DNA from: Mongoliibacter ruber
GTDB lineage: Bacteria; Bacteroidota; Bacteroidia; Cytophagales; Cyclobacteriaceae
Length of the DNA: 64,000 nucleotides
Reading direction: 5' to 3'
NCBI RefSeq assembly: GCF_003003005.1
Contig: NZ_PVTR01000008.1
Location: 1-64,000, forward strand
Each line of letters opens with the position of its first letter. The stretch's first letter is position 1. The notes under the pieces are model-generated. The model did no database searches, was not told where the DNA came from, and saw only the letters and a list, made by a program, of their open reading frames with translations. This document shows positions 26,165 to 36,185 of the stretch, in pieces. Both the position numbers and the translations under genes were made by a program.

Positions 26165-27569
26165 ACAATATGTATTGAGAAAGATCTCTGTTTTTGACTA
26201 GAGAATTTAGCCTTTCTTCCACCATTTCTTTGGTAATCATGATTTTGGAGTTGGCTTCAATAGTATCCGGCACATCAAAGAGGAAATCATTGAGCAAGTG
26301 ACTCATTACAGTATGCAGTCTTCGTGCTCCTATATTCTCCACTTCTTCGTTGATTTTAAACGCCAACTTGGCGATTTCCTTGATCGATTCGTCATTGAAT
26401 TCCAAGTAAACCTGCTCTGCCTCAAACAAAGCTTGATATTGCTTTGTCAAAGCATTTTTTGGTTCCTTCAAAATCCTATAAAAATCGTCTTCTGTCAAAC
26501 TACTAAGCTCAACCCTAATTGGGAATCTACCCTGAAGCTCTGGTATCAAATCTGATGGCTTGCTCACGTGAAACGCACCCGCTGCAATAAACAGTACATG
26601 ATCTGTATTGATGATACCGTATTTGGTATTGACAGCACTTCCTTCTACAATTGGAAGTAAGTCACGTTGCACACCCTCTCGGCTGACATCAGGCCCGCCA
26701 CCACCTTTTCCACCTTTGGAGGCAATTTTATCTACCTCATCGATGAAAATAATCCCATTGTTTTCAGCAAGTTTGATCGCTTCCTCTTTGACTTCATCAA
26801 AGTCAATAAGCTTCGATGCTTCCTCCTCCATCATTACTTTTCTGGCTTCGGCAATGGTCAATTTTCTCTTTTTGGTCTTCTTGGGCATCATACCTGATAT
26901 CATGTCCTGAATACCAGCCATAGCAGCATCATCCATCATGCCGTTTCCTATCATTCCTACGCCGACAGGAGAACTTTGCTTGACATTGATCTCAATCTTA
27001 CGGTCTTCCAATTCGCCATTTTTGAGCTTTTCACGAAACCTATCTCTGGTTTTCTCATTCAACTCATCCTCAGAGGCACTATCGGGATTGAATTCTGAAT
27101 TTGATTGGCCCGGAGAAGTTCTTAAAAAACCGGGTGATTTGACAGGTGGAATCAAAATATCTAAAATAGCTTCCTCCACCGCTTCTGCAGCTTTTTCCTT
27201 TACCTGTTCATTTTTGTTTTCCTTGACCAAGTGGACTGCCTGCTCTACCAAGTCTCTTACCATACTCTCTACGTCTCTTCCTACATAACCTACTTCAGTA
27301 AATTTGGAAGCCTCCACTTTTGTAAAAGGCGCATTGGCGATTTTAGCAAGCCTTCTGGCGATTTCTGTTTTACCTACCCCTGTAGACCCTATCATCAGTA
27401 TATTGTTGGGGACGATATCTTTCTGGATGTCAGTTTTCACATTCAACCTTCTGATTCTGTTCCTCAGGGCTATGGCAACATTCCTTTTTGCATCATGCTG
27501 CCCGATTATATATTTGTCAAGTTCGCCTACAATTTGTCTCGGCGTCAAATGATTGATGTCGTTTCTCAT
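26163..27569 (-). CDS. hslU: ATP-dependent protease ATPase subunit HslU
   Basis: The AAA+ unfoldase of the HslUV protease in the cytoplasm. Walker A is GSTGVGKTEIARRLAK, Walker B IIFIDEVDKIA, the sensor/arginine region GRFPIRVEL, and the C-terminal tail LSQYIL, which docks into HslV, is complete. The I domain (about 110-250) is present; total length 468 is normal. It is the last gene of lon-porQ-hslU, 15 bases after porQ. The peptidase hslV is not in the window and must be elsewhere. Confidence 0.96.
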   Translation of the reverse strand: MRNDINHLTPRQIVGELDKYIIGQHDAKRNVAIALRNRIRRLNVKTDIQKDIVPNNILMIGSTGVGKTEIARRLAKIANAPFTKVEASKFTEVGYVGRDVESMVRDLVEQAVHLVKENKNEQVKEKAAEAVEEAILDILIPPVKSPGFLRTSPGQSNSEFNPDSASEDELNEKTRDRFREKLKNGELEDRKIEINVKQSSPVGVGMIGNGMMDDAAMAGIQDMISGMMPKKTKKRKLTIAEARKVMMEEEASKLIDFDEVKEEAIKLAENNGIIFIDEVDKIASKGGKGGGGPDVSREGVQRDLLPIVEGSAVNTKYGIINTDHVLFIAAGAFHVSKPSDLIPELQGRFPIRVELSSLTEDDFYRILKEPKNALTKQYQALFEAEQVYLEFNDESIKEIAKLAFKINEEVENIGARRLHTVMSHLLNDFLFDVPDTIEANSKIMITKEMVEERLNSLVKNRDLSQYIL

Positions 27570-27584
27570 AATTTATTTTAACGA

Positions 27585-28625
27585 TTAAAACGTTCTCCAC
27601 TCGTTGATTGCGGTAGATACTCCAAATACATTGGAGCCTCCCGGTATATTGTAAAACATCCTTGCGTAGGATAGTTCGAATTTCTTTACCTTAAATGCGA
27701 ATCCTCCAGAAAAACCTCCCGCTCCAGCACCCGCTGCAGTTTCAAACTCCTTTCTGATAAGATGGTTGTAGCCCAACCTCAAGCTTAAGTGCTCACTTGG
27801 CAATATTTCCACTCCAAAAACTGCCCTTCTGAATAGTTTGTCAGCCACACCAATATCCATTCTGTTCCTCGAAGGATTTGTCATGTAGAAATCAACTTCT
27901 CTTCCCTGAAGGTTGCGTAGGCTCAGATGGAACCTGAAAGGCGCATGCTCAGGCTTAAAGCTACCTCCTAGCCTCAGGTCAGACGGCATTTGTAGACTTT
28001 GGTTGTTTAAATATGTACTAAGCCCAAAACCAATATTTCTTGCATTGATACCCAGTACAAGGTCTAGATCAGGATGATAGTAATTTACCCCAAAATCAAA
28101 AACCAATGCATAGGCTTGATAGCTTTCAAGTACAGAGCCCAATAACTTCAAATTTGCGCCATAGCGGAACACTTCCGTCCCTTCACTATATCCCAACACC
28201 AATGCAAATTCACTGGCTCCAAATTCACCAATCGGCATTCCTATTGGGTCAAACCCTTCAAATCTACCGTAATCCATGTATTGGAGCCCTACACCCCATA
28301 CACCTCTAAACAGGCCTTCAAATGTATACCCGACTGTTGCTGCCTGAACACCTCCAGGGAAATTCAGGTAGTGGAAAGCCGGCGTGTGAAGCACCGTACT
28401 ATCCAAAAGTGCAGGATTGGAAAGAAACATCAAGGGGTCTTTTCCCGCTGTAATATTCACCCCGCCCAAAGCTGCCAATTTGGCTTGGGCTGGATTATCT
28501 ATAAAGTTAAATGCTGAAATACTAGTCTGCCCTAGAATAGGTTGAGTGCAAAATGCCATGCATCCGAAACAAAGCGCTAAGGAAAAACAGAAATTATGGA
28601 CTCCTTTTCTGACAAACTGCTCCAA
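27585..28625 (-). CDS. porQ: Type IX secretion system protein PorQ
   Basis: PorQ belongs to the PorU-PorV-PorQ-PorZ attachment complex that anchors T9SS cargo at the outer surface. The 346-residue protein has a signal peptide (to about Gln33), AFNFIDNPAQAKLAALGGVNIT followed by SNPALLD, then an outer-membrane-barrel pattern of alternating strands, typical of the PorV/PorQ family. It lies 11 bases after lon and 15 bases before hslU, so T9SS biogenesis appears joined to proteostasis genes in one operon. Confidence 0.9.
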   Translation of the reverse strand: MEQFVRKGVHNFCFSLALCFGCMAFCTQPILGQTSISAFNFIDNPAQAKLAALGGVNITAGKDPLMFLSNPALLDSTVLHTPAFHYLNFPGGVQAATVGYTFEGLFRGVWGVGLQYMDYGRFEGFDPIGMPIGEFGASEFALVLGYSEGTEVFRYGANLKLLGSVLESYQAYALVFDFGVNYYHPDLDLVLGINARNIGFGLSTYLNNQSLQMPSDLRLGGSFKPEHAPFRFHLSLRNLQGREVDFYMTNPSRNRMDIGVADKLFRRAVFGVEILPSEHLSLRLGYNHLIRKEFETAAGAGAGGFSGGFAFKVKKFELSYARMFYNIPGGSNVFGVSTAINEWRTF

Positions 28626-28636
28626 TTTGGAATATA

Positions 28637-31126
28637 TTAATCCACTAGTTTCCCTGAATTGCTTTCTTTAGGAAAAGAAAAAACCATAGGATTTTCAACT
28701 TTGGTTTTAAGCAAAGCTATGTCAAGCACCTCTTCCACTTTATCTACAAAATGAAAATTGATCCCTTTTAAGTATTCCTCATCTATTTCCTCTATATCTC
28801 TCTTATTCCTTTCACAAAGGATGATTTCTTTTAATCCCGATCGCTTGGCCGCAAGGATTTTCTCCTTGATTCCACCCACAGGCATTACTTTTCCTCTCAA
28901 TGTAATTTCGCCAGTCATTGCCAGCTTTGACTTCACTTTTCTTTGAGAGAAAAGAGAGGCCATCGCTGTAAGCATCGTAATACCAGCAGAAGGTCCATCT
29001 TTGGGAACTGCACCAGCCGGTACGTGTACATGCAAATCATAATGATCAAATATCCTGTAATCGATGTCCAAAGTGTCGGCTTTTGATTTGAGGTAAGACA
29101 AAGCTGTCACCGCAGATTCTTTCATCACTTCACCAAGCTGACCTGACAATGTCAGTTTACCTTTTCCTCTACTCAATGAAGTCTCTATAAATAAGATCTC
29201 ACCGCCTACCGAAGTCCAAGCCAAACCTGTAACCACACCGGCAACACTGTTGTCTTGATAAATCTCCTTGTCAAAGATTTCGCTACCCAATATTTTTCTG
29301 ACTGCCTGCGTAGTGATTTTTTTATTGTATTCCTCCTCCATCGCAATGGATTTGGCGATATTCCTGATTACTTTACCAATCACTCTTTCCAGACTCCTTA
29401 CACCTGATTCACGGGTATAGTGCTCGATGATTTTGACTAAAGCTGCCTTGTCAAAAACAACGTCTCTAGCCTTCAGACCATGTTCTTTTTTCTGCTTGGG
29501 CACCAAATGTTTTTTAGCTATTTCAAGCTTTTCTTCCATCGTGTAGCCAGTCACTTCTATGATCTCCATCCTGTCTCTCAAGGCTGGCTGAATTGTATCT
29601 AGTGAATTGGCCGTCGCTATAAAGAGAACTTTAGAAAGGTCATATTCCACTTCCAGATAATTATCCACGAAAGTGCTGTTTTGTTCAGGATCTAAGACCT
29701 CCAAAAAAGCTGAAGATGGATCTCCTCTGAAATCTGAACTCAGTTTGTCAATCTCATCCAACACATAGACAGGGTTAGAGGTTTTGATCTTCTTCATATT
29801 TTGAATGATCTTGCCTGGCATTGCCCCTACATATGTTTTTCTATGTCCACGGATTTCTGCTTCATCATGCACACCACCAAGTGACATGCGCACATATTTT
29901 CTTCCAAGTGCTTTCGCTATGGATTTTCCTAATGAAGTTTTTCCGACACCTGGAGGGCCATATAAACAAAGAATCGGTCCTTTCAAGTCATTTTTCAGCT
30001 TCAAGACCGCTAAATATTCAATGATGCGTTCTTTGACTTTTTCCAAACCATGGTGATCCTTATCCAATATTGTTTTGGCTCGTTTGAGATCAAAATTATC
30101 TTTGGTAAGCTCATTCCAAGGAAGCTCGACCATAGTTTCCGCATAGTTGAGAGCTATTGGATACTCAGCTGCCGATGGATTGATTCTCAGTATTTTGTCA
30201 AGCTCTTTGTTGAAATGTCTGGCTACTTCAGTAGGCCATTTTTTCTTCATCCCCTTGACACGAAGCTCTTCGACTTCCTTTTCGGGCCCTTCTTCACCAA
30301 GCTCTGTTTGAAGCACTTTCATCTGCTGCCTAAGAAAATAGTCCCTTTGCTGCTGATCGATATCAGTATGTACTTTTTTCTGGATTTCGGACTTCAGCTC
30401 AAGCATCTGAATATCCTTCATCATAAATTCAAGCAACAATGTCGCACGCTCAACTCCATCATTTATTTCAAGCAGTTTTTGCTTGGCTTCTACCGGCGCA
30501 TTGATATTGGAAGAAAGGAAGTGCGTCAAAAATGGCGTGCTGTCAATGTTATCCAAAGCAACCTGTGCTTCTCTTGGTATTTCTGGGTTTAGGTGCAAAA
30601 TCTTGGCTGCAGCGTCTTTTAATGACTCTTCAAGGGCCTTAATCTTTCTGTTGTTTTTGGGGAAAGTTTCCTCGAGGTAATCAACCTTGGCTACAAAATA
30701 GGGATCCTCACTAATTTGCTCAGTGATCTGAAACCTCTTTTTCCCCTGTATGATAATAGTTGTATTGCCATCAGGGAGCACAATCATCTTGATGATTTTG
30801 GCCACTGTACCCACATGATAAATATCATCCCAGGAGGGATCGTCGTTTTGAGGATTAATCTGTGCACAGACACCGATCATTTTATCACCTTTTTGGGCTT
30901 TCTTGACCAGTCTGATAGACCGTTGCCTGCCTACTGTAATAGGGATTACTACCCCTGGGAATAATACAGTATTTCTAACGGAAAGGATTGATATTTCATC
31001 TGCATAAGATTCTTTTTGGTTGAGCGATTCCTCTTCGTCATCAGTAATTAACTGAATGAGGTCTCCCTCTCCTGCAAATTCTCCTACCATAAGTGATTGA
31101 TATAAATGATTTTCAAAGTTGTTCAT
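28637..31126 (-). CDS. lon: Lon protease (endopeptidase La)
   Basis: An ATP-dependent AAA+ serine protease that degrades misfolded and regulatory proteins. The N-terminal LON domain begins at [19 protein letters not shown]; Walker A is [18 protein letters not shown], Walker [11 protein letters not shown], and the Ser-Lys protease dyad is seen in [10 protein letters not shown] and its downstream Lys in [16 protein letters not shown] chose the ATG at 31126 ([11 protein letters not shown]). The frame is open to a TTG at 31147, but those codons lie in a dyad. It is the first gene of lon-porQ-hslU. Confidence 0.95.
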   Translation of the reverse strand: MNNFENHLYQSLMVGEFAGEGDLIQLITDDEEESLNQKESYADEISILSVRNTVLFPGVVIPITVGRQRSIRLVKKAQKGDKMIGVCAQINPQNDDPSWDDIYHVGTVAKIIKMIVLPDGNTTIIIQGKKRFQITEQISEDPYFVAKVDYLEETFPKNNRKIKALEESLKDAAAKILHLNPEIPREAQVALDNIDSTPFLTHFLSSNINAPVEAKQKLLEINDGVERATLLLEFMMKDIQMLELKSEIQKKVHTDIDQQQRDYFLRQQMKVLQTELGEEGPEKEVEELRVKGMKKKWPTEVARHFNKELDKILRINPSAAEYPIALNYAETMVELPWNELTKDNFDLKRAKTILDKDHHGLEKVKERIIEYLAVLKLKNDLKGPILCLYGPPGVGKTSLGKSIAKALGRKYVRMSLGGVHDEAEIRGHRKTYVGAMPGKIIQNMKKIKTSNPVYVLDEIDKLSSDFRGDPSSAFLEVLDPEQNSTFVDNYLEVEYDLSKVLFIATANSLDTIQPALRDRMEIIEVTGYTMEEKLEIAKKHLVPKQKKEHGLKARDVVFDKAALVKIIEHYTRESGVRSLERVIGKVIRNIAKSIAMEEEYNKKITTQAVRKILGSEIFDKEIYQDNSVAGVVTGLAWTSVGGEILFIETSLSRGKGKLTLSGQLGEVMKESAVTALSYLKSKADTLDIDYRIFDHYDLHVHVPAGAVPKDGPSAGITMLTAMASLFSQRKVKSKLAMTGEITLRGKVMPVGGIKEKILAAKRSGLKEIILCERNKRDIEEIDEEYLKGINFHFVDKVEEVLDIALLKTKVENPMVFSFPKESNSGKLVD

Positions 31127-31137
31127 AAAGGACAATA

Positions 31138-31154
31138 TGACAGTCAAACTGTCA
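31138..31154 (-). promoter_or_regulatory. Dyad directly upstream of lon
   Basis: TGACAGT and ACTGTCA surround three bases, 12 bases before the lon start codon. A repressor site or an mRNA hairpin controlling lon is an inference. Confidence 0.4.
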
Positions 31155-31174
31155 CAATTTATTTAAAATAAAGA

Positions 31175-31199
31175 AGAACCTTCAAAGTACGAAGGTTCT
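31175..31199 (-). terminator. Hairpin with T-rich tail upstream of lon
   Basis: AGAACCTTC and GAAGGTTCT enclose seven bases; on the minus strand the stem is followed by TCTTTATTTT. It would end a transcript coming from 31233-31382 before lon begins. Confidence 0.5.
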
Positions 31200-31232
31200 C
31201 CCAATAAATTCAATGTATATGCCAATGTTTGT

Positions 31233-31382
31233 TTAGGTACAAATTGGCAGGTGCAAGACTTTACCAAGTCTAGTTCTTCTGAAAGCATATTGACGCTTAT
31301 ATGATTTTTTATTTCGTACTTCCTTTCCATACATCAAAATCAAAAAACTCAGGGTCAAACTCAGAAATGAAATAAAACCCAT
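31233..31382 (-). CDS. Possible small membrane protein (49 residues)
   Basis: In the 445-base gap between rseP and lon an ATG at 31382 opens 49 codons: one hydrophobic helix (MGFISFLSLTLSFLILMYG) and then a strongly basic tail with many Lys and Arg. The frame lies between the rseP terminator (31519-31556) and the hairpin at 31175-31199, as an independent short transcript would. No family is recognised and no ribosome-binding site helps, so the call rests on layout and composition only. Confidence 0.35.
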   Translation of the reverse strand: MGFISFLSLTLSFLILMYGKEVRNKKSYKRQYAFRRTRLGKVLHLPICT

Positions 31383-31518
31383 TAAGGCGCTAGAAGCCCA
31401 ATTTGATTTGCCAGGTTTAAAATATTTGTTGACTCCAGATACTTTCGAAAAATGACAGGGAGTGGGAAGTTTGAGAGCCTTTCAATTCCTTCATTACTAA
31501 GGAAGCAGGAAATTAAAA

Positions 31519-31556
31519 TAAAAAAATATGGGTGAAACGTACCAGTCTCACCCATA
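31519..31556 (-). terminator. Rho-independent terminator of rseP
   Basis: TATGGGTGA and TCACCCATA form the stem around a 12-base loop; on the minus strand it is followed by seven or more T residues. It stands 37 bases after the rseP stop codon. Confidence 0.8.
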
Positions 31557-31592
31557 GTTTAAGTATTTGATCTTCTGTAATTAAATTTTTGA

Positions 31593-32906
31593 TCAGCCAG
31601 TGAAAATCTTCAAAATATCATTGCCTATTGCAAAAACCATCAGTGCTAACAGCAAGACCATTCCTACTTTTTGGGCATTTTCCAAGAAACGGTCTGAAGG
31701 AGCCTGTCCTGAGATCATTTCATACAAAAGGAACATGACATGACCTCCATCCAAAGCTGGAATTGGAAGCAGGTTCATAAAAGCCAAAATCATAGAGATC
31801 AATCCTGTAATACTCCAAAATTTCACCCAATCCCAACGGCTTCCATAGATTTTAGCCATCCCGATGGGTCCGCTCACGTTTTTGGCTGACACTTCACCTG
31901 TAAACATTTTGCCCAATGCCCTTGCGTTGATAATGACAACACCAAAGGCCCTCTCTGTTCCTTTTACTACAGATTCACCTACGGAATAGCGTTGGGTAAC
32001 CAGTTCCAAATTCTGATTGAGAAAACCAATTGTCCCATCTTCCGAAACTGCTATGGTCTTTTCTATTTCTTGATTATCTCTGCTAACCAAAAAAGTGGCT
32101 TCTTGACCTTTCATATCAGCCAATTTCTTTTGCAACTCATCAATATAAGTCACCTTTTGATCATTGACAGCAATAATTCTATCTCCAGATTCCAATCCTG
32201 CAGTTTCTGCGGAACTTTGCGGTGCTACCTCATACACTTTGACAGGATGTCTGATGTCTATAAACTGAGACATGCTCTCTTCATCTGAGAAGGAATTGAT
32301 AAATCCTCGAGGAATTTCTAATTGCAAGGTCTCATCCCCACGCTGTACCGTATAATATCCACCACTGCTTAACAAAGCTGTTCCACCTGACAACTCACCC
32401 AAGGTTTTGTAAGGTTCTCCATTGATGTCGAGAATTCTATCCCCGTCCTGGAAACCTATCATTTTCCCTATATCATAAGCCACGATACCGTGTTCAACCA
32501 CTTGGTCCCTTGAATAGTAAGTTTCACCCTTTTGGTACACCAATACCACAAAGATGATAATACCTGTGATGACATTGACGATTACCCCTCCAAGCATTAC
32601 AATCAAACGTTGCCAAGCTGGTTTTGCTCTAAATTCCCAAGGCTGGGGTTCGGAAGAAAGTTGCTCCGTGTCCATGGATTCATCCACCATACCGGAGATT
32701 TTGACAAAGCCTCCAAGTGGGATTGCGCCAATGGAGTACTCTGTTTCACCCCATTTAAATCCTGCAATTTTTGGCGGAAAGCCTATAGAAAATTTCTCTA
32801 CTCTCATGCCAAACATCTTAGCAGTGAGTAAGTGGCCTAGCTCGTGCAAGCCGACCAAGATTGATAATCCCAGCAAAAGCTGGCCCACCATAATAAGTGT
32901 ATCCAT
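31593..32906 (-). CDS. rseP: RIP metalloprotease RseP (site-2 protease)
   Basis: An intramembrane zinc protease that cleaves anti-sigma factors or signal-peptide remnants. The zinc site is VGLHELGHLL in the first membrane helix, two PDZ domains lie in the middle (about 110-290), and the third ligand motif is NLLPIPALDGGHV near residue 375. The length of 437 matches the family. Its ATG overlaps the dxr stop codon by one base (TAATG), so translation is coupled. No sigma/anti-sigma gene is adjacent. Confidence 0.93.
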   Translation of the reverse strand: MDTLIMVGQLLLGLSILVGLHELGHLLTAKMFGMRVEKFSIGFPPKIAGFKWGETEYSIGAIPLGGFVKISGMVDESMDTEQLSSEPQPWEFRAKPAWQRLIVMLGGVIVNVITGIIIFVVLVYQKGETYYSRDQVVEHGIVAYDIGKMIGFQDGDRILDINGEPYKTLGELSGGTALLSSGGYYTVQRGDETLQLEIPRGFINSFSDEESMSQFIDIRHPVKVYEVAPQSSAETAGLESGDRIIAVNDQKVTYIDELQKKLADMKGQEATFLVSRDNQEIEKTIAVSEDGTIGFLNQNLELVTQRYSVGESVVKGTERAFGVVIINARALGKMFTGEVSAKNVSGPIGMAKIYGSRWDWVKFWSITGLISMILAFMNLLPIPALDGGHVMFLLYEMISGQAPSDRFLENAQKVGMVLLLALMVFAIGNDILKIFTG

Positions 32907-34072
32907 TATACTTTACTCTTGATTAATTCTTGTGTAATAATTCTGGACTGTTTGTCAGTCTCTTTGTAATCTTCCAGAGAAGGCTTCGCAACAAAGGTAG
33001 CCTTTTCTAAGGTCTCTCCTATCAAATCCGACATCTCTAAGAAGCCTACTTCGTCTTTCAAAAATGCTGCCACTGCAATTTCATTTGCAGCATTCAATAT
33101 ACATGGAGCATTTCCGCCTTTTTCCAAGGCAAGATAAGCTAACTTTAGATTTCTGAATGTATCCACATCTGGTTGTTCGAATGTCAGATTGGGGTATTTG
33201 GCAAAATCAAATCTAGGGAAATCGGATTTAAATCTGTCTGGATAACTTAACGCAAACTGAATAGGGATACGCATATCAGGCAAACCAAGTTGTGCTTTGA
33301 TAGACCCGTCTTCAAATTGCACCAATGAATGTATAATAGACTGCGGATGCACCACCACTTCTATCTGATCCTTTTCTACTGCAAAAAGCCACTTGGCTTC
33401 AATCACTTCTAGCCCCTTATTCATCAAAGAAGCCGAATCTATAGTGATTTTAGCTCCCATGTCCCAATTAGGATGCTTAAGCGCTTGTTCTTTGGTTACT
33501 TTCTCCAAGAATGTAATATCTTTCCCTCTAAATGGACCACCAGAGGCGGTGAGAATAAGTTTTTCTATCGGATTGTGAAATTCCCCCACCAAACACTGAA
33601 AAATTGCTGAATGCTCCGAATCAACGGGATAGATATTCACGCCTTTTTGCCTTGCTAATTGCGTGATCAGCTCTCCCGCGACTACCAAAGTCTCCTTATT
33701 GGCTAAAGCAATTTGCTTTCCTGCTTCTATCGCACTGATCGTAGGCAATAATCCTGAATACCCCACCAAAGCGGTAAGCACCACATCGATGGTTTCCATT
33801 TCTACTACCTGAGCAAGGGCTTTTTCTCCGGCATAGACTTTTATATCTGCGGGAGAAAGGGCGTCCTTTACTTTTTCATAGTGCAGTTCATTGGCAATCA
33901 CCACGCAATTTGGCTTGAATTCCAAAGCCTGCTGAATCAATAAATCTGCGTTATTTTGGGCAGTTAGCACCTCCACCTCAAAATTATCCTTGTGTGACCT
34001 TATCACTTCCAAGGTCTGTGTTCCGATGCTTCCTGTAGAGCCTAGGATGGCTACGTGTTTTTTTTCTGACAT
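32906..34072 (-). CDS. dxr: 1-deoxy-D-xylulose-5-phosphate reductoisomerase
   Basis: Second step of the MEP route to isoprenoids, making 2-C-methyl-D-erythritol 4-phosphate with NADPH. The NADPH site is ILGSTGSIGTQTLEVI; the metal and substrate site is PVDSEHSAIFQ, and LTASGGPFRG, HPNWDMGAKITIDSASLMNKGLEV and NAANEIAV are all standard. Length 388 is normal. It is the first gene of dxr-rseP and is divergent from degQ. With ispH at 53 kb it shows that the MEP pathway operates. Confidence 0.96.
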   Translation of the reverse strand: MSEKKHVAILGSTGSIGTQTLEVIRSHKDNFEVEVLTAQNNADLLIQQALEFKPNCVVIANELHYEKVKDALSPADIKVYAGEKALAQVVEMETIDVVLTALVGYSGLLPTISAIEAGKQIALANKETLVVAGELITQLARQKGVNIYPVDSEHSAIFQCLVGEFHNPIEKLILTASGGPFRGKDITFLEKVTKEQALKHPNWDMGAKITIDSASLMNKGLEVIEAKWLFAVEKDQIEVVVHPQSIIHSLVQFEDGSIKAQLGLPDMRIPIQFALSYPDRFKSDFPRFDFAKYPNLTFEQPDVDTFRNLKLAYLALEKGGNAPCILNAANEIAVAAFLKDEVGFLEMSDLIGETLEKATFVAKPSLEDYKETDKQSRIITQELIKSKV

Positions 34073-34258
34073 GAAATCAATTTTGAACCAAGAACCAAAT
34101 GGCTCTATTTTTTCAATCTGACAAAATTACAAGGTTCAGGGAGTTTTCCTGCTTATTTTTCCGTCTTTTTGAAAAGGGGTAGATTTGGTATATTAATAGT
34201 TGTTAAATTATGATCTTGGAAACTCAGAGTAAATAACCCTAAAAGAACGTGAATCGTT

Positions 34259-35704
34259 ATGAACGACATGATGAAAAATTTAAAATTTATCTTTTTGGCA
34301 TTTTGTGGTGGTCTGATGGGGGCTTGGACCTTTCAACAGTTTCAGTCAGTTGAAGAAAACCTACAAATCACAGATAGTTACTACAACGAAAAACCATCTA
34401 TGAATGTCAGTTATGACAACCATAAAGAAGGGGTTACCAATTCTCCTGTATCGTTTGTGGAAGCTTCCGAAATAAGTACACCTTCCGTAGTTTTTATCAA
34501 AAATTTCTCAGGATCTGACCAAAGGAGGTATAGTATTTTTGATTATTTTTTTGGAACAGGACCTACCCAGAGGGTAAGTACCGGTTCGGGCGTAATCATC
34601 AGCAATGATGGCTATATCATTACCAACAACCACGTCATAGACAGGGCTGAAACTATCGAAGTGGTTCATCAAAGAAGAACCTATTCGGCCAAACTTATAG
34701 GGACGGATAAAAACACCGATATAGCGGTCTTGAAAATTGAGGCCAACAACCTCCCTGCGATCAAACAAGGAAGTAGTAGGGAACTGCGTATTGGAGAATG
34801 GGTGATAGCGGTAGGTAATCCATTTAACCTTACCTCGACCGTCACCGCAGGAATCGTTTCTGCCAAAGAAAGACAAATCAATATATTGGGAGGTGAATTT
34901 CCCTTGGAGTCATTTATTCAGACAGACGCACCAATCAACCCTGGAAATTCTGGAGGAGCATTGGTCAATATCAAAGGTGAATTGGTAGGAATCAATACTG
35001 CCATTTTATCTCGTACAGGTTCTTACACAGGGTATGGTTTTGCAGTACCCGTAGATATTGCAGTCAAAATCTCAAATGACCTGATCGAGTATGGAGAAGT
35101 TCAGAAAGCAATACCGGGACTAGATGTGGTGGAGATCACACCCGAACTGGCTGAGGAGATGCGTTTAGAGGACTTGGATGGTGTGATCGTCACGCATGTC
35201 ATCCGTAATGGGGGCGCAGACAAAGCCGGTTTACAGCGCAATGATGTCATCACTCGAATTGAAGGCACCAACATCATTGGGAAAGGAAGTTTCGAAGAAG
35301 CGCTTTCTTACCACTATCCGAGCGAAAGAATCCAGGTAGAGTATATCCGCAAAAACGAGAGAAAAACGGCCAGCTTGACACTCCAAAATTTAGAAGGAGG
35401 AACTGGTATCCTCAAAAGGGAGTTTTTCTCGTCCAATATCCTTGGAGCAAGACTCGAAGCTGTCAACGCCATAGAACGAGATAGATTGGGAATAGATTTT
35501 GGGATCAAAATTACTGGTTTGACAAGAGGGTATCTTAGAGATTTGGGCCTAAATAATGGTTTTGTCTTGACTAAAATCAATGATGAACCAGCCAAAAATC
35601 CTGAACGAGTAGGAAGATTCTTAGAGGATTTCAGTGGTCGATTAAGAATCGAAGGTGTCACACCAAGCGGTCAGACATTTATGCAGTCTTACAGTATCCG
35701 CTAA
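34259..35704 (+). CDS. Periplasmic serine protease of the DegP/DegQ (HtrA) family
   Basis: A trypsin-like envelope protease/chaperone. The signal anchor (FIFLAFCGGLMGAWTF) is followed by the catalytic triad: His in IITNNHVID, Asp in TDKNTDIAVLK, Ser in NPGNSGGALV. Two PDZ-like domains follow (about 285-380 and 400-480). Length 481 fits a DegQ/DegP protein. It is divergent from dxr, so it probably answers envelope stress separately from rseP. Confidence 0.92.
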   Translation: MNDMMKNLKFIFLAFCGGLMGAWTFQQFQSVEENLQITDSYYNEKPSMNVSYDNHKEGVTNSPVSFVEASEISTPSVVFIKNFSGSDQRRYSIFDYFFGTGPTQRVSTGSGVIISNDGYIITNNHVIDRAETIEVVHQRRTYSAKLIGTDKNTDIAVLKIEANNLPAIKQGSSRELRIGEWVIAVGNPFNLTSTVTAGIVSAKERQINILGGEFPLESFIQTDAPINPGNSGGALVNIKGELVGINTAILSRTGSYTGYGFAVPVDIAVKISNDLIEYGEVQKAIPGLDVVEITPELAEEMRLEDLDGVIVTHVIRNGGADKAGLQRNDVITRIEGTNIIGKGSFEEALSYHYPSERIQVEYIRKNERKTASLTLQNLEGGTGILKREFFSSNILGARLEAVNAIERDRLGIDFGIKITGLTRGYLRDLGLNNGFVLTKINDEPAKNPERVGRFLEDFSGRLRIEGVTPSGQTFMQSYSIR

Positions 35705-35771
35705 AGGAAGAATCCTACGTAGATTTGAATTTGCAGATTAAATTTTGGTAACTTATAGAAAAATAGAAAAC

Positions 35772-36185
35772 ATGAAAACGCCAGAACTTACCTGTGAAAA
35801 ATGCTTTGAAGACTTTCAAGAATCTTTGGAAGAATTAAGTACCCTGGTAAAAGACAGTGATAAACATGAACTTAACGCTGCACACCAGAAAAGACTTATC
35901 CGTTCTTTCGAGGTTACACATGAATTGGCAATTCAAACCATCAGCGAGTTTTTTAGAAAAAATCGTAAAACTGTCTTCAGTGGATCAAGAGATGCTACTA
36001 TAGAGGCCTTTAATGAGGACTTGATTGATGATGGCAAAGCATGGCTGGATATGATTATTGATAGGATCAAGTACAATCCACTTTACCCAGAGGACTTTGA
36101 TCATGAATTATTGTACAACATCCGTAAAAAATATTACAGGTTACTATTGAACTTCGAAAGAATAATGAAAGATAAGCTGGACTGA
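35772..36185 (+). CDS. Orphan HI0074/HEPN-type nucleotidyltransferase substrate-binding protein
   Basis: A four-helix protein of 137 residues matching the HI0074 family, which normally forms a toxin-antitoxin-like pair with a small MNT nucleotidyltransferase. Landmarks are RLIRSFEVTHELAIQTISEFF, FSGSRDATIEAFNEDLIDDG and AWLDMIIDR. Where family members have an R-x4-6-H motif (SHTY region), this one reads RIKYNPLYPED and lacks the His, so the HEPN RNase site is absent. No MNT gene lies on either side. The ATG at 35772 is chosen; the upstream TTG codon at 35745 lacks support. Confidence 0.72.
   Translation: MKTPELTCEKCFEDFQESLEELSTLVKDSDKHELNAAHQKRLIRSFEVTHELAIQTISEFFRKNRKTVFSGSRDATIEAFNEDLIDDGKAWLDMIIDRIKYNPLYPEDFDHELLYNIRKKYYRLLLNFERIMKDKLD

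Noticed and set aside
30050-30592. 180-codon + strand frame inside lon
   Set aside because: Antisense to the conserved lon coding sequence; the amino acid composition (Phe, Ile and Leu runs) is typical of a shadow frame.
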